Shown: positions 18,319-27,663, numbered from the stretch's first letter. The stretch: 64,000 bases of DNA from JBJHDF01 sp050486405 (GCA_050486405.1 JBJHDF010000020.1:15864-79863); one strand, 5' to 3'. The notes: generated by a model from the letters alone, not told the origin. Numbers and translations are program-made.

Positions 18319-18563
18319 GCTTTCCAGCGGCTGTAGGGCATGCGGTAGATGTGTTCGCGCACTTCTTCGTAGTCCAGAGCCAGCCCCTGCTCCGCTGCCG
18401 CTGCCAGATACCACTTGCTCAGGCAGTTGCGGCAGAAGCCGGCCAGGTTCATCAGGTCGATATTCTGTACGTCCCGGCGCTGGTCCAGATGGGCCAGCAA
18501 GCGCCGGAAGGCCGCCGCTTCCAGGCTCTGTCGGGTATTGGCGTCCAGGTCTGTGGGCTTCAT
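18303..18563 (-). CDS. DUF1244 domain-containing protein
   Basis: 86-residue small protein. It contains FRRLLAHLDQRRDVQNIDLMNLAGFCRNCLSKWY, which matches the DUF1244 family, followed by EVREHIYRMPYSRWKADYQ. The Cys-x2-Cys pair (CRNC) could bind metal or be redox-active, but the role is unknown. The open frame extends upstream to 19442, but that part is the reverse of the DUF547 gene. The ATG at 18563 gives the normal family length. Confidence 0.86.
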   Translation of the reverse strand: MKPTDLDANTRQSLEAAAFRRLLAHLDQRRDVQNIDLMNLAGFCRNCLSKWYLAAAAEQGLALDYEEVREHIYRMPYSRWKADYQK

Positions 18564-18689
18564 GGGATGCTCCGTCGGTGGTTGAGGATGGCTATTGTGC
18601 CTGCTGCAGCGAACGGCGTCACCCGTCCCGTGCCGCAACCCGGTGCTTGAATCAGGCATCCAGAGCTGTCCACGCAACAGGAGGAGGCA

Positions 18690-19547
18690 ATGAAAACACT
18701 GCTGCACATCATCGCCGCCGCTGTGATCTGGTGCCTGGTGGCCGCAATCGCCGCAGCCGAGTCCGCAGAACCGGACCTGAATGAGACCTTCGCCCCCTAT
18801 GCCGCTCTGCTGCGGGACTTTCTGCGGAAAAAAGACCTGGATGGTGATGGTTATGTGTCGGCCTTCGATTACCGCGCGGCCCTGTCCGATGAGACTACTG
18901 CCGAACGCCTCAAGGAACAGGATGCCCTGCTGGCTGAATTTGCCATTGCGCGGCTGGACAGCCGCGAACTGGCTCTGGCCTTCTGGAACAATGCCTACAA
19001 CTACTTCATGATCCAAAAGATTCTCACCGACCCCGGTGACAGTTTGGTCGATTCGGTGTGGGACTACGGCGGGCGCTACAATCCCTTTCGCGCCAACGTA
19101 TTCGAGCGCGAACTGTTCGACATCGGCGGCAAAAAATACAGCCTGGACAATATGGAAAAGGACATCATGCTCGGCGACGACTTTCGCAAAAAAGGCTGGT
19201 GGGATGCCCGGGTGCACTTTACCGTCAACTGTGCCTCGGTGGGCTGCCCGCCCCTGCGACAACAGATCTACACCGCCGCCAATATCGACGACTACCTGGC
19301 CGAAAACACCCGGCGCGCGTTCAATACCCACTATCACCTGCGCCTGGACGGCGACACACTGTATCTCACCGAGTTGTTCCGCTGGTATCGGGGTCATTTT
19401 GAAGAGTCGGCCGGTTCGGCTCGCGAATTCATCAAGCAGCACGGCGACGAGGCAGTGGCCGAGAAAATCGGGGACACCCGGCGCATCCGCTACATCGACT
19501 ACGACTGGCGCCTGAATAAACCGGATAACTTTGCCGAGTTTGAGTGA
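18690..19547 (+). CDS. DUF547 domain-containing secreted protein
   Basis: 285-residue protein with a signal peptide (MKTLLHIIAAAVIWCLVAAIAAAES; cleavage after about residue 23). An EF-hand-like loop (DLDGDGYVSAFDY, about 49-61) is followed by the DUF547 domain, with AFWNNAYNYFMIQKIL, CASVGCPPLR and a C-terminal RIRYIDYDWRLN. The family has conserved residues suggestive of a transglutaminase-like fold, but activity is not established. It has a strong AGGAGG ribosome-binding site. Its stop overlaps the next ATG (TGATG). Confidence 0.85.
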   Translation: MKTLLHIIAAAVIWCLVAAIAAAESAEPDLNETFAPYAALLRDFLRKKDLDGDGYVSAFDYRAALSDETTAERLKEQDALLAEFAIARLDSRELALAFWNNAYNYFMIQKILTDPGDSLVDSVWDYGGRYNPFRANVFERELFDIGGKKYSLDNMEKDIMLGDDFRKKGWWDARVHFTVNCASVGCPPLRQQIYTAANIDDYLAENTRRAFNTHYHLRLDGDTLYLTELFRWYRGHFEESAGSAREFIKQHGDEAVAEKIGDTRRIRYIDYDWRLNKPDNFAEFE

Positions 19548-20629
19548 TGGTTGCGGTGAATTGGCGCTGGCTTACATCAGAGGGCGGTAGCGAGTGGCAA
19601 CGCCGGTGCCGCTTGACATTCTGGTTGCCGGCGCTGGCAGTGTTGTCCAGCTTTCTTTCACCGGTGGCCAGGGCGGACGACGGGGGCGACATTTGGGCGC
19701 GGGCCGCACAAGCCGTGCAGGAGCAACATCTGCCGCGCCTGCACAGCTTGCTGGTATTGCATCGTGGTGAACCGGTAGTGGAGCAGGCGTTTGCCGGTCC
19801 GGGGCTTGAACAGCCGGCCAATATCAAGTCCCTGTCCAAGACGGTATTGAGCGCTCTGGTGGGAGCGGCTATCGGAGAGGGTCTGGTCGAAGGCGTCGAA
19901 CAGCCGGTGGTGGAACTGTTGGGCGAGCGGGTGCCGGCAGGGGCCACCGAAGGCGTGGACCGTATCACCGTCGGCCATCTGCTCTCGTTGCAAGCGGGGC
20001 TGGAGCGCACCTCGGGCCATAACTACGGCCGCTGGGTGGCAAGCGACAACTGGGTGGAACATGTGCTGACCCGCCCCTTCGTCGATGAACCCGGTGGTCG
20101 CATGCTCTACTCCACCGGCTCCAGTCATCTGCTTTCGGCGGCGCTCACCGAGGCCAGTGGGCAGAGTACATTCGCCCTTGCCCGTCGTTGGCTGGGTGAA
20201 CCGTTGAATATCCGCATACACCCCTGGCCCAGGGACCCCCAGGGCATTTACTTCGGTGGCAACGATATGCAGCTTTCACCCCGCGCGCTGGGCGTGATCG
20301 GCGAGTTGTACCGGAACGACGGCCGACACGGGGATCGCCAGGTATTGCCCGAAGGCTGGGTGGCGCAGTCCTGGCAGCCCCGGGGGCGCTCGGCCTTTAC
20401 CGGACACCCCTATGGTTACGGTTGGTTCACCCTGGAGCTCGCTGGGGAAACCGCCTATTACGGTCGGGGCTTCGGCGGCCAGGTGCTTTACGTCATTCCC
20501 GGCGCCGAGTTGACTGTGGTGGCGCTGTCCGACCCTGAGCCGCCATCGCCGGGGTCCGTCTATCTGCGCCAGTTGCATCGCCTGGTGGCGCAGCAATTTA
20601 TTCCCGCCGCGCGGCAGTCGTCGTTTTGA
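19547..20629 (+). CDS. Serine hydrolase, beta-lactamase/class C-like fold
   Basis: 360-residue secreted hydrolase. A hydrophobic signal segment lies at about residues 22-44 (LPALAVLSSFLSPVARADD). The SxxK motif is SLSK, and the second motif YSTGSSH has Tyr-x-Ser where class C enzymes have Tyr-x-Asn. GRGFGGQ is in the position of the KTG/HxG motif. It may act as an esterase or D-amino-acid amidase. Its stop region overlaps the convergent DUF4097-like gene by 32 bases. Translationally coupled to the DUF547 gene. Confidence 0.8.
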   Translation: MVAVNWRWLTSEGGSEWQRRCRLTFWLPALAVLSSFLSPVARADDGGDIWARAAQAVQEQHLPRLHSLLVLHRGEPVVEQAFAGPGLEQPANIKSLSKTVLSALVGAAIGEGLVEGVEQPVVELLGERVPAGATEGVDRITVGHLLSLQAGLERTSGHNYGRWVASDNWVEHVLTRPFVDEPGGRMLYSTGSSHLLSAALTEASGQSTFALARRWLGEPLNIRIHPWPRDPQGIYFGGNDMQLSPRALGVIGELYRNDGRHGDRQVLPEGWVAQSWQPRGRSAFTGHPYGYGWFTLELAGETAYYGRGFGGQVLYVIPGAELTVVALSDPEPPSPGSVYLRQLHRLVAQQFIPAARQSSF

Positions 20630-21323
20630 CTTCCAACTGAGCATTGCCCACCCCGACGGAAATCCGGTAATCGTCGTCGCCATTGCCGACATGATTCAAA
20701 TCGGCCTTGAGGCCCGAGAGGGTGGAAGCAAGACTATTGTTGTCGATTTGCGCGTTGGCATTGCCGAGACCGGACTGGAGTTCAATAGTGCCCACAGAGC
20801 TTGTGGCGCTGACCACCTTGGCATTTCCCGTGCCGACTTGCAATGACACGCTGCCGGCCGGAACAGTGACTTCGGCATTACCTACGCCTAACTCCCCGTT
20901 AACACCGCCATTTATATCGGCAACTTTCAGATTCCCAACGTCCTGTTTTATATCTGCGGAAAATGCGGCTGGTATTTCGAGATACCATTGATGTTTGATA
21001 TCGTCCTCGTTCAGGCCTTCGGGATACTTGAGATCAAGATGCAGAGTGGTGTTATTGGTTCTGCTGCGTACTTTTACCTCTCCCAGCTTGTCTCGAACAC
21101 GCCTGTTTGAGGTGAACCACCCTTGTTTCTGGGGTTCCAGCTCCACCCGCCAACGCACCACGTCGGTTTCTATGCCACGGATTTCCACTTCGCCAACCCG
21201 GGCATTAAGATGTAACGTGGTCAGACCCTGTGCCGATTCGTCGCCTTCCAATACCGCATCTGATGCTGATGCCAGCAGTGGGAATATTATCAAAAACAAC
21301 AACCCCAATTTTTTACTGATCAT
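20598..21323 (-). CDS. Secreted DUF4097-like adhesin-repeat protein
   Basis: 241-residue protein with a signal peptide (KKLGLLFLIIFPLLASASDA). A right-handed beta-repeat region follows, with recurring VGNLKV, GVGNAEVTVPAG and GTGNAKVVSA units of about 20 residues. This is the pattern of DUF4097/putative adhesin domains, probably envelope or periplasmic. The ATG at 21323 has an excellent GAGGAGAAGAGG ribosome-binding region. It overlaps the end of the upstream lipoprotein hydrolase gene by 11 bases, so the two form an operon. Confidence 0.72.
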   Translation of the reverse strand: MISKKLGLLFLIIFPLLASASDAVLEGDESAQGLTTLHLNARVGEVEIRGIETDVVRWRVELEPQKQGWFTSNRRVRDKLGEVKVRSRTNNTTLHLDLKYPEGLNEDDIKHQWYLEIPAAFSADIKQDVGNLKVADINGGVNGELGVGNAEVTVPAGSVSLQVGTGNAKVVSATSSVGTIELQSGLGNANAQIDNNSLASTLSGLKADLNHVGNGDDDYRISVGVGNAQLEVKTTTAARRE

Positions 21324-22986
21324 TTCCTCTTCTCCTCGAAAACCAACTGGATTTTTCCAATTTAGCATTGGCCCATGTGGGATAGGCGCCGCGAAAATCG
21401 AGCGCTTCACCGGACGAAGCACCGAAAAACAATCCAGGTAAATGTTCCACCATGGGCTCCGAGTTGGAACGCATCTTGTCGTGAATATACAGATACCCTT
21501 CCTGCTGAACAATTTTGATTGTTAGGTAACGTCGAACAAAAAATGAATATAGCGGCTTAACTTCATAACCGCCGCTTAGAACCATGTTATAGGTTCCAAG
21601 ATGGTCCTGCCATTCAGCCTTGAACGGTGTGGCTTCTTCTTGCTTTTTAGGCGATTCCAGTGAAGGAGCTGCTGCAAAAAGTTCATCCGCAGTCGGAATC
21701 GAAGGATCGTCGATATTCTTTTGCAAGCCATCCTTGACGATACGGGCCAATAAATCGCCGGTAATTATTCCGGCAACATTAGGGTGATCCACTGAGTTTG
21801 TTAGCACAGCAACACCGATTCCATATTCAGGAAGCCAATCTATCGCTGCAATGTAGCCAAACCCACCACCATTGGTGCCTACCCTATAAGAGTCTTCGAG
21901 GCGACTCAGGAATATACCCATACCCATCCATAGCCCTTGTTGCGTAAATTGCCAACTTGCCTCTCCGCGTGAGTCAGGCTGATATATTTGATCGAAGTAA
22001 CGTGATTCAAACAGTCTTCTGCCGTCGGCGGTTTTACCCCGATTGAGATGAAATTGCACATAGGCGGCAGCATCCTTTATATTCATGCGAACCCCACCGG
22101 CCGCAGCCATGGGCACATAATCCGGAAACCGTGCCAAAAATCTCTGATGACCCACCGCGCAATTTGAACACAGCGTCTGCCCCGCCTTGTCGACAAAACT
22201 GGCGGTCAACCCCAGCGGCTTGAATAAGCTCTTATGCATATAGTCTTCAAACGGCAGGCCGGATTGTTGCTGCAGGATATAACCGGCAATATCAATGCCC
22301 AGGTTCGAATAGCCGAAACGTTCGCCTACCGGAAATTTCAGCCAGGTATCCGAAATGCTGGCAACATGTGCGCCGAAGGAAGGCGATGTCGCGATCAAAT
22401 TGTTTCCGACCGGTGCTTCATGAGTGAAACCCGCCTTGTGCGTTAAAAGCTGCCGCAATGTGATCTTGCGTTCGGGCGCTTCCTCAAAGCGGCTGTTCAC
22501 TGTGAAGTCGGGCAGATAGTCACTGATTGTCGCATCAAGATCGAGTTTGCCGTTCTGCACCTCTAGCATGACCGCAGTCGCGGTGAGGTGTTTTGAGATA
22601 GACTGAATGCTGAAGGGTGTTGCAAGCGTTACGGGGTCGCCACTCTTCCGGTCGCGTACGCCAAAGCCAGCTTGCCACAGTACATTTTCCCGATCCACCA
22701 GCGCAATCGTCAGGCCGGGGATCTTGTGCTCCTTCATATGGCAGGCTATCGACCTGCGGAAGTCGTCGATTACTGGCGTGAAATCATCGGAAATACTTTC
22801 GTCCAGTGCTTCTACTGAGGGCAAGTTCATTGGCAGGTTGGTATTCTTACATAGCCACGCACTTCCGCTGCAACCAGTCAAAAGAAGTAGGGTTGTAAAA
22901 ATCCATGTAAACCTGGTGAATATTCTGCATTCACGTGGTTTTATAATGTCTATTGCTTTAAAACGAAAATCCACTATTCTATTCAT
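21313..22986 (-). CDS. Serine hydrolase lipoprotein, beta-lactamase-like
   Basis: 557-residue protein. An N-terminal hydrophobic segment ends in a lipobox (LLLLTGC, Cys at about residue 39) after an unusually long charged leader. The beta-lactamase domain has SxxK (SISK), YSN (GYSNLG) and GTNGGGFG in the third-motif position. A ~130-residue C-terminal domain follows. The start at 22986 is supported by AAGGAAGG about 9 bases upstream; an earlier in-frame start is less likely. The gene has lower GC than its neighbours, which hints at separate acquisition. It leads the operon with the DUF4097-like gene. Confidence 0.82.
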   Translation of the reverse strand: MNRIVDFRFKAIDIIKPRECRIFTRFTWIFTTLLLLTGCSGSAWLCKNTNLPMNLPSVEALDESISDDFTPVIDDFRRSIACHMKEHKIPGLTIALVDRENVLWQAGFGVRDRKSGDPVTLATPFSIQSISKHLTATAVMLEVQNGKLDLDATISDYLPDFTVNSRFEEAPERKITLRQLLTHKAGFTHEAPVGNNLIATSPSFGAHVASISDTWLKFPVGERFGYSNLGIDIAGYILQQQSGLPFEDYMHKSLFKPLGLTASFVDKAGQTLCSNCAVGHQRFLARFPDYVPMAAAGGVRMNIKDAAAYVQFHLNRGKTADGRRLFESRYFDQIYQPDSRGEASWQFTQQGLWMGMGIFLSRLEDSYRVGTNGGGFGYIAAIDWLPEYGIGVAVLTNSVDHPNVAGIITGDLLARIVKDGLQKNIDDPSIPTADELFAAAPSLESPKKQEEATPFKAEWQDHLGTYNMVLSGGYEVKPLYSFFVRRYLTIKIVQQEGYLYIHDKMRSNSEPMVEHLPGLFFGASSGEALDFRGAYPTWANAKLEKSSWFSRRRGNDQ

Positions 22987-23045
22987 TGTATTAACCTTCC
23001 TTTTCGGCCGGCGTCTGAACATGACGGACAACGTTTCTGTGTTTT

Positions 23046-23759
23046 CTACAAACTAAGTAGCGCCTTCAGGCGCGCCGCGTTGCGCCGGGAAATTTCCACC
23101 GCTCGCCCGTCACTCAGGGTCACCTCGTAACCCTCGCCCACGGTTTCAGCGATGCCGGCAATGGCCTCCAGATTGATCATGGCCTGCCGGTTGGCGCGAA
23201 AGAACAGTTGTCGCGGCAACCGTGCCTCCAGTTGATTCAGCGACTTTTTGACAAAGGCTTTGTCGTCCCCAAAAAACAGGCGCGTGTAGTTTTTGCAGCT
23301 TTCCAGATAGTGAATGCGGCCCACTTCGATCAGATGGCAGCGGTCACCGTCCTTGACAAAAATTCGACTGCTGCGCTCCAGCGGCTCCCGGGTTTCCGTT
23401 GGCTCGCTTGTGGCAGCACTGCTCAACTTGTCGACAGCCTGGGCCAGACGTTCGGCGCTGATGGGCTTCAACAGGTAGTCCACGGTGTTGAAATCGAACG
23501 ATTTGATGGCGTAGTCGCTGTAGGCCGTGGTGAACACGATCCTGGGTTCGTAGTCCAGGGATTCCAGCAGATCAAAGCCGCTTTCACCGGGCATATGAAT
23601 GTCCAGAAACAACAGCTCCGGGCGGTGTTCAGCGATCAGTTGCCGGGCCTGCTGGGCATCCCGGGCCGCGCCGACCACGGTCAGCCCCGGGAATTTTGCC
23701 AGCATGCCCAGCAGCCCTTCGCGGGCCAGGCGCGAGTCTTCCACCACCAGTGCTTTCAT
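23046..23759 (-). CDS. LytTR-type response regulator
   Basis: 237-residue regulator. The receiver domain (1-120) has acidic residues VVEDSR, the phospho-acceptor LLFLDIHMPG and the switch Lys in YLLKPIS. The C-terminal LytTR DNA-binding domain (about 135-237) has YLESCKNYTRLFF and FFRANRQAMINLEAI. It overlaps the histidine kinase gene by 4 bases (ATGA). It probably controls the adjacent hydrolase operon or membrane/cell-wall functions; targets are not visible. Confidence 0.92.
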   Translation of the reverse strand: MKALVVEDSRLAREGLLGMLAKFPGLTVVGAARDAQQARQLIAEHRPELLFLDIHMPGESGFDLLESLDYEPRIVFTTAYSDYAIKSFDFNTVDYLLKPISAERLAQAVDKLSSAATSEPTETREPLERSSRIFVKDGDRCHLIEVGRIHYLESCKNYTRLFFGDDKAFVKKSLNQLEARLPRQLFFRANRQAMINLEAIAGIAETVGEGYEVTLSDGRAVEISRRNAARLKALLSL

Positions 23760-24868
23760 TGTTGTTCCTCCCGGGGCAGAGTCAGGGTGACGCAGAAGGT
23801 ATCCTCGTCACTTTTTGTGTTCAGACTGGCTGTGTCCAGACTGGCGCGGCCGCCGTAGAGTAGTTGCAGGCGCCGGCGCAGATTGTCCAGTCCGGTACCG
23901 GTATTGCGCGCCGCCGCTACCGGTGAATGGCTGCGGCTGTTTTTGAGGGTAATGACAAGCTGTTCGCCGCAGGCGTTGGCGTCCAATGTCAGCACGCCGC
24001 CCTCGCGCAGGTTTTCGATGCCGTGCTTGATGGCGTTCTCCACCAGCAGTTGCAGGCTCATGGGCGGCAGCAGACAGTTATCGAGCGCCTCGGGCAGCGT
24101 GCAGTTGAACTGCAGGCGGTCTTCCAGTTGCAACGCCATCACCTCCAGGTAGCGGCCCACCATGGTCATTTCTTCCTTCAGGGTCACCTTGTCCCGGCGG
24201 CCGGATTCCAGCGAGTAGCGCAGGATTTCCGACAGGGCAGTGATTGTGTGATCGGCGCGCTCGGCGTTTTCGTGAATTGCAAAGCGGATATTGTTCAGAC
24301 TGTTGAACAGAAAGTGCGGGTTCAACTGATTGGTCAGGCTGGTGATCTGGGCTTCCTTCAGGCTGTTGGCCAACTTCAAATTGTGCATTTCCACTTCCCG
24401 CGCCCGGCGACGGGTGGTGACCGAGAGATAGAGAAAAATCCAGGCGCAGGCAAACACCTGGGTGTTTAGGGTGTTTCCGACCAGAAGCATGACAAACTGC
24501 TGGGCAATGTTGATGTCCGGGTTGGCCAGATCTTCGGGTGTCACCAGACTTGACCAGAAGAACGGGACAATGATGGCCAACATGACCAGGGTGACAAACA
24601 AGCCAATGGGCAGTGTGCAGAACAGGGACACCAGGACCAGGCGTCCCGTATTCAGTCGCTGCCACTGACGCCGCAGGTAGAGGTAGCGAAACACCAGCAC
24701 GCCCAGAGTCAAAAGCGGCAGCCATACCAGTTTGCCCGCGACGTTGAACCAGAGCTGATCCCGCCAGATGAGAAACGCTAGCGCCTGGATGGCGGCTATG
24801 GCCAGCAGGGCCAGGCCGTGGTACCACCAAAAGGTGCGATCGCGCGGGAAAAAACGGATGTCGGTCAT
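23756..24868 (-). CDS. LytS/AlgZ-type sensor histidine kinase
   Basis: 370-residue kinase. About four transmembrane helices (residues ~15-160) precede a His_kinase domain with QLNPHFLFNSLNNIRF (phospho-accepting His) and an HATPase domain (LLVENAIKHGIEN; GTGLDNLRRRL). It is the cognate partner of the LytTR regulator downstream. The ATG at 24868 overlaps the stop of the upstream hydrolase (TAATG), placing sensor, regulator and hydrolase in one transcript. Confidence 0.92.
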   Translation of the reverse strand: MTDIRFFPRDRTFWWYHGLALLAIAAIQALAFLIWRDQLWFNVAGKLVWLPLLTLGVLVFRYLYLRRQWQRLNTGRLVLVSLFCTLPIGLFVTLVMLAIIVPFFWSSLVTPEDLANPDINIAQQFVMLLVGNTLNTQVFACAWIFLYLSVTTRRRAREVEMHNLKLANSLKEAQITSLTNQLNPHFLFNSLNNIRFAIHENAERADHTITALSEILRYSLESGRRDKVTLKEEMTMVGRYLEVMALQLEDRLQFNCTLPEALDNCLLPPMSLQLLVENAIKHGIENLREGGVLTLDANACGEQLVITLKNSRSHSPVAAARNTGTGLDNLRRRLQLLYGGRASLDTASLNTKSDEDTFCVTLTLPREEQQ

Positions 24869-26769
24869 TACCAGGTCCAGATGCGTGCGCCAATCGCGCC
24901 GTGGCTGGCCAGATGCAGGGCCATCAAAGCGTGCAGCAGAATGATAGTGGCCCATAGCCCGTAAATCCAGCGTCGCACGCCGGCATTGCGCAGACGGTAG
25001 AGCAACGCCAGGTTCCAGAGTGAGGACAGGCTGTACGCCAGAGTCAGTGAAAACAGCGTAATCGCAAGGGGAGTCCAGGCCAACATGGCAGTGAATTCAG
25101 ACGTGCCAAACGAGATCAATAGTGTCACGCTCACCAGCAGCGCACAGGACAACAGCGGCCAGAGTTGCAGTTGCGCCGAGGGTGTGCCCAGTCTTCTGCG
25201 CCACAGGGCCAATGGCAACCAGGCCAGAGCGTAGAGCAACGCCAGCGCACTGGCCAACAATGTTCCGCCCAGAGTTGCCAGTTGGCCCCAGACCCACAGG
25301 GTGGAGGTGCGTTGGTACAGGTCCGTGCTTACCTGCACCGCTTCGCCGGCCAGAGGATCCTGAACAATGGCCACTGCGGGCAGGCCGCTCCACTGATCAA
25401 TCAGTGTTCCACCGTCCAGGGTATAGTCGGCACTGGGCGCGTCCCAGCCGCCCAGCAGGGGCATGCGCTGCACATGGGTCTCGTCACTGCGAAAGGTCAT
25501 GGCCTCGAACGCGAGCGGCAACATCTGGGTGAAGTCGCGCCGTGGGTTGATGGGGCGATAGACGCCGTCCAGTGCCCGAAACTGTGCGGGCAAGGCCATG
25601 GGATTCAGTTGCGGTGGTTCGCGGTCGCGCAACAGGTAATCGCGAATGGCGTCGGACATCTCGCCTATGGCGCCGTGGTCCTCGCCGGTAACGACCAGAG
25701 CGTAGCCACTGCCCAGGGCCGGTGCGTAGTGAAAGTCCGACCTGGCGCCCATCATGCCACCGTTATGACCGTGAAACGCCACGTTGTATTTTTTGAAGCC
25801 GGTGGTGTAATTGGCCAGGCCATAGCCGGCAGTTACGCCCAGCGGGTTGGCCAAAGTGGTGTGGGGTGTCTCCATGCGCTCGATGGCGCTGGCCGGCAAC
25901 AGGGTGTGAGTGTCGACTTGGCCACGGTTCAGGTAAAACTGCAGAAATGCCGCCAGCTCCCGGGGCGATGCATTGACGGAACCGGCGGCGCGGTAAATGA
26001 TGTGCCAGTACTCCTGGGGCTGGTTTTTGATATAGGGCTGGGCCAGGGTCTCAATGGCATTGTCCGGCAAAAAGAAAGTAGTGGTGTTCATGCCCAGGGA
26101 GTCAAAAAATTCCCGCTGAATATAGTCCTCGAACCGCTCGCCGGTGATTTTTTCCACCACATAGGACGCCACACCGGTGCCGGTATTACAGTAGGCAAAC
26201 CGGGTGCCCGGCACCCAGCGGGACACACGCGCCCCGGGGAACTGGTGCATGACCTCCTGCAGTTGCGCCGGGGTCGGGTCGTTGTGGGCGTACTCGGCCA
26301 GGCTGGTGTCGTGCCAACCGGTGGTGTGTTCCAGCAGATGCACCAGCCGCACCGGGTGTTCGTCTTCCCAGGGGTTGTCGAATGCCAGTTCCGGCACCAG
26401 TTCCCGCAAGGGTGCGTTCAGGTCAACCCGACCTTCTTCCGCCAGTTTCAGTACTGCCAGCGCGGTAAACATCTTGGAGGTGGAGCCGATGCGAAACAGG
26501 CTGTCCGGCGTGGCAGGCACCTGATGTTCTATATTGGCCAGGCCCTGGGCATCCAGCCACACCAGCTCGCCACCGTCGATCAGGGCAATCCCCAATGCGG
26601 TGTTATCGCTCTCTTCGTGCAGGCGGTGAATTTCGCTCTGCAGTTTTTCCAGGGTATCAATGCGTTCTGATGATTCGGCGTCGTCGGCCAGGCCCGGCAC
26701 GCTGAGCAATGTGATCAGCATGGCCAGTGTCGGCAGCCACCGGGTGAGTGGTTTTTTCAGTAGTTCCAT
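24868..26769 (-). CDS. Serine hydrolase with C-terminal transmembrane domain
   Basis: 633-residue protein. It has a signal peptide (WLPTLAMLITLLSVPGLADD) and a beta-lactamase-like domain (about 35-390) with SxxK in GSTSKMF, Tyr-x-Asn in AYCNTGTG and HGHNGGM as third motif. A ~90-residue linker domain is followed by four or five transmembrane helices. Such enzymes are annotated as D-aminopeptidases or esterases; the substrate is unknown. The ATG at 26769 has AAGGA upstream. Its coupling to a LytS/LytR pair suggests that the sensor monitors the product or activity of this hydrolase. Confidence 0.85.
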   Translation of the reverse strand: MELLKKPLTRWLPTLAMLITLLSVPGLADDAESSERIDTLEKLQSEIHRLHEESDNTALGIALIDGGELVWLDAQGLANIEHQVPATPDSLFRIGSTSKMFTALAVLKLAEEGRVDLNAPLRELVPELAFDNPWEDEHPVRLVHLLEHTTGWHDTSLAEYAHNDPTPAQLQEVMHQFPGARVSRWVPGTRFAYCNTGTGVASYVVEKITGERFEDYIQREFFDSLGMNTTTFFLPDNAIETLAQPYIKNQPQEYWHIIYRAAGSVNASPRELAAFLQFYLNRGQVDTHTLLPASAIERMETPHTTLANPLGVTAGYGLANYTTGFKKYNVAFHGHNGGMMGARSDFHYAPALGSGYALVVTGEDHGAIGEMSDAIRDYLLRDREPPQLNPMALPAQFRALDGVYRPINPRRDFTQMLPLAFEAMTFRSDETHVQRMPLLGGWDAPSADYTLDGGTLIDQWSGLPAVAIVQDPLAGEAVQVSTDLYQRTSTLWVWGQLATLGGTLLASALALLYALAWLPLALWRRRLGTPSAQLQLWPLLSCALLVSVTLLISFGTSEFTAMLAWTPLAITLFSLTLAYSLSSLWNLALLYRLRNAGVRRWIYGLWATIILLHALMALHLASHGAIGARIWTW

Positions 26770-26953
26770 GGGTTGTCCTTTTGAGCAGTCTTGTGTCAGT
26801 TGTTGTTTTGCGCATTGTCGTCTTTTTCGGGGGTAGGGGGCGGGTATGGTGCCGAGCGGCGGGACAGGGGTACAGGTGGTGACTTTGGTTGGGGCTTTGG
26901 GCTTCTGGGAGCTTCGGGTTTGGGGAGAAGGGATCAGTTTGCACCTCGTCATC

Positions 26954-26977
26954 TGATGCACTAGAATCACTGCATCA
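26954..26977. promoter_or_regulatory. Inverted repeat, candidate VapB operator
   Basis: TGATGCA and TGCATCA are perfect inverted 7-mers separated by 10 bases (centre-to-centre about 17), 12 bases before the vapB ATG. This is the position and form expected for autoregulation by a ribbon-helix-helix antitoxin. The ~180 bases before it (26770-26953) are purine-rich and show no gene. Confidence 0.55.
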
Positions 26978-26989
26978 AGCGAGGGCGGG

Positions 26990-27235
26990 ATGATGCGCAC
27001 CACTCTGGATATCGATGACAACGTGCTTGGCGCCGTCAAGGAGCTGGCCCGGCGACAGGGAAAAACCGCCGGACAGGTGATGTCTGCCCTGGCGCGTCAG
27101 GCCCTGACGCAGGCACCGGCGGCCGACGCCGTTAACGAGCCTGCACCCAGCTACGGCTTCCAGCCGCTACCGGCCTCCGGCAAGCTGGTTACCGATGAGG
27201 TTGTCGAGAAGCTGCGTGAAGAGCATAACGTCTGA
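26990..27235 (+). CDS. VapB-type ribbon-helix-helix antitoxin
   Basis: 81-residue small protein. The N-terminal RTTLDIDDNVLGAVKELARRQGKTAGQVMSAL is a ribbon-helix-helix DNA-binding pattern. The C-terminal tail (about 45-81) would wrap the toxin. Two adjacent ATG codons (26990 and 26993) can both serve as start. Its stop overlaps the vapC ATG (TGATG). It should neutralise VapC and repress the pair through the upstream inverted repeat. Confidence 0.85.
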   Translation: MMRTTLDIDDNVLGAVKELARRQGKTAGQVMSALARQALTQAPAADAVNEPAPSYGFQPLPASGKLVTDEVVEKLREEHNV

Positions 27236-27663
27236 TGCGCGCATTACTGGATGTGAATGTGCTGATCGCCCTGCTCGATGGCGCTCATATTCATCATGGC
27301 CGCGCCATGGCGTGGTTGCACGACCATATTGATCAGGGCTGGGCCTCTTGCCCGTTAACGCAGAATGGCTGCCTGCGCATCATGTCGCAAGCCGGCTACC
27401 CAAACCGCCGCCCAGTGACCGATATTGCCCGGCGACTGCAGGCGGCAACCAGCACGACAATGCACACCTTCTGGCCCGACAACCTTTCATTGCTCGACAG
27501 CACTCACATTGATCGCCATCAGCTACTTCATCCTCGGCAGATTACCGACGCCTACCTGTTGGCGCTGGCCGCCAGGCACCGGGGCACCTTTGTGACCTTT
27601 GACCGCGCCATTCCGCTTGCCGCCGCACCGCAGGCATCGGGTGAGAATCTGGTAACCCTGTAA
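27235..27663 (+). CDS. VapC-type PIN-domain toxin
   Basis: 142-residue PIN-domain ribonuclease. The first acidic residue is in LLDVNVLIALLD and the later ones in ITDAYLLALAARHRGTFVTFDR. In the central motif CPLTQNGCLRI, a Gln is present where many relatives have Glu, so the metal site may be altered. PIN toxins cleave tRNA or rRNA when the antitoxin is degraded. It is coupled to vapB by a 1-base overlap and sits at the left flank of the defence-like cluster. Confidence 0.86.
   Translation: MRALLDVNVLIALLDGAHIHHGRAMAWLHDHIDQGWASCPLTQNGCLRIMSQAGYPNRRPVTDIARRLQAATSTTMHTFWPDNLSLLDSTHIDRHQLLHPRQITDAYLLALAARHRGTFVTFDRAIPLAAAPQASGENLVTL

Noticed and set aside
18564..19442. Long N-terminal extension of the DUF1244 protein
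   Set aside because: It lies antisense to the DUF547 gene, and the family is only about 85-100 residues long.
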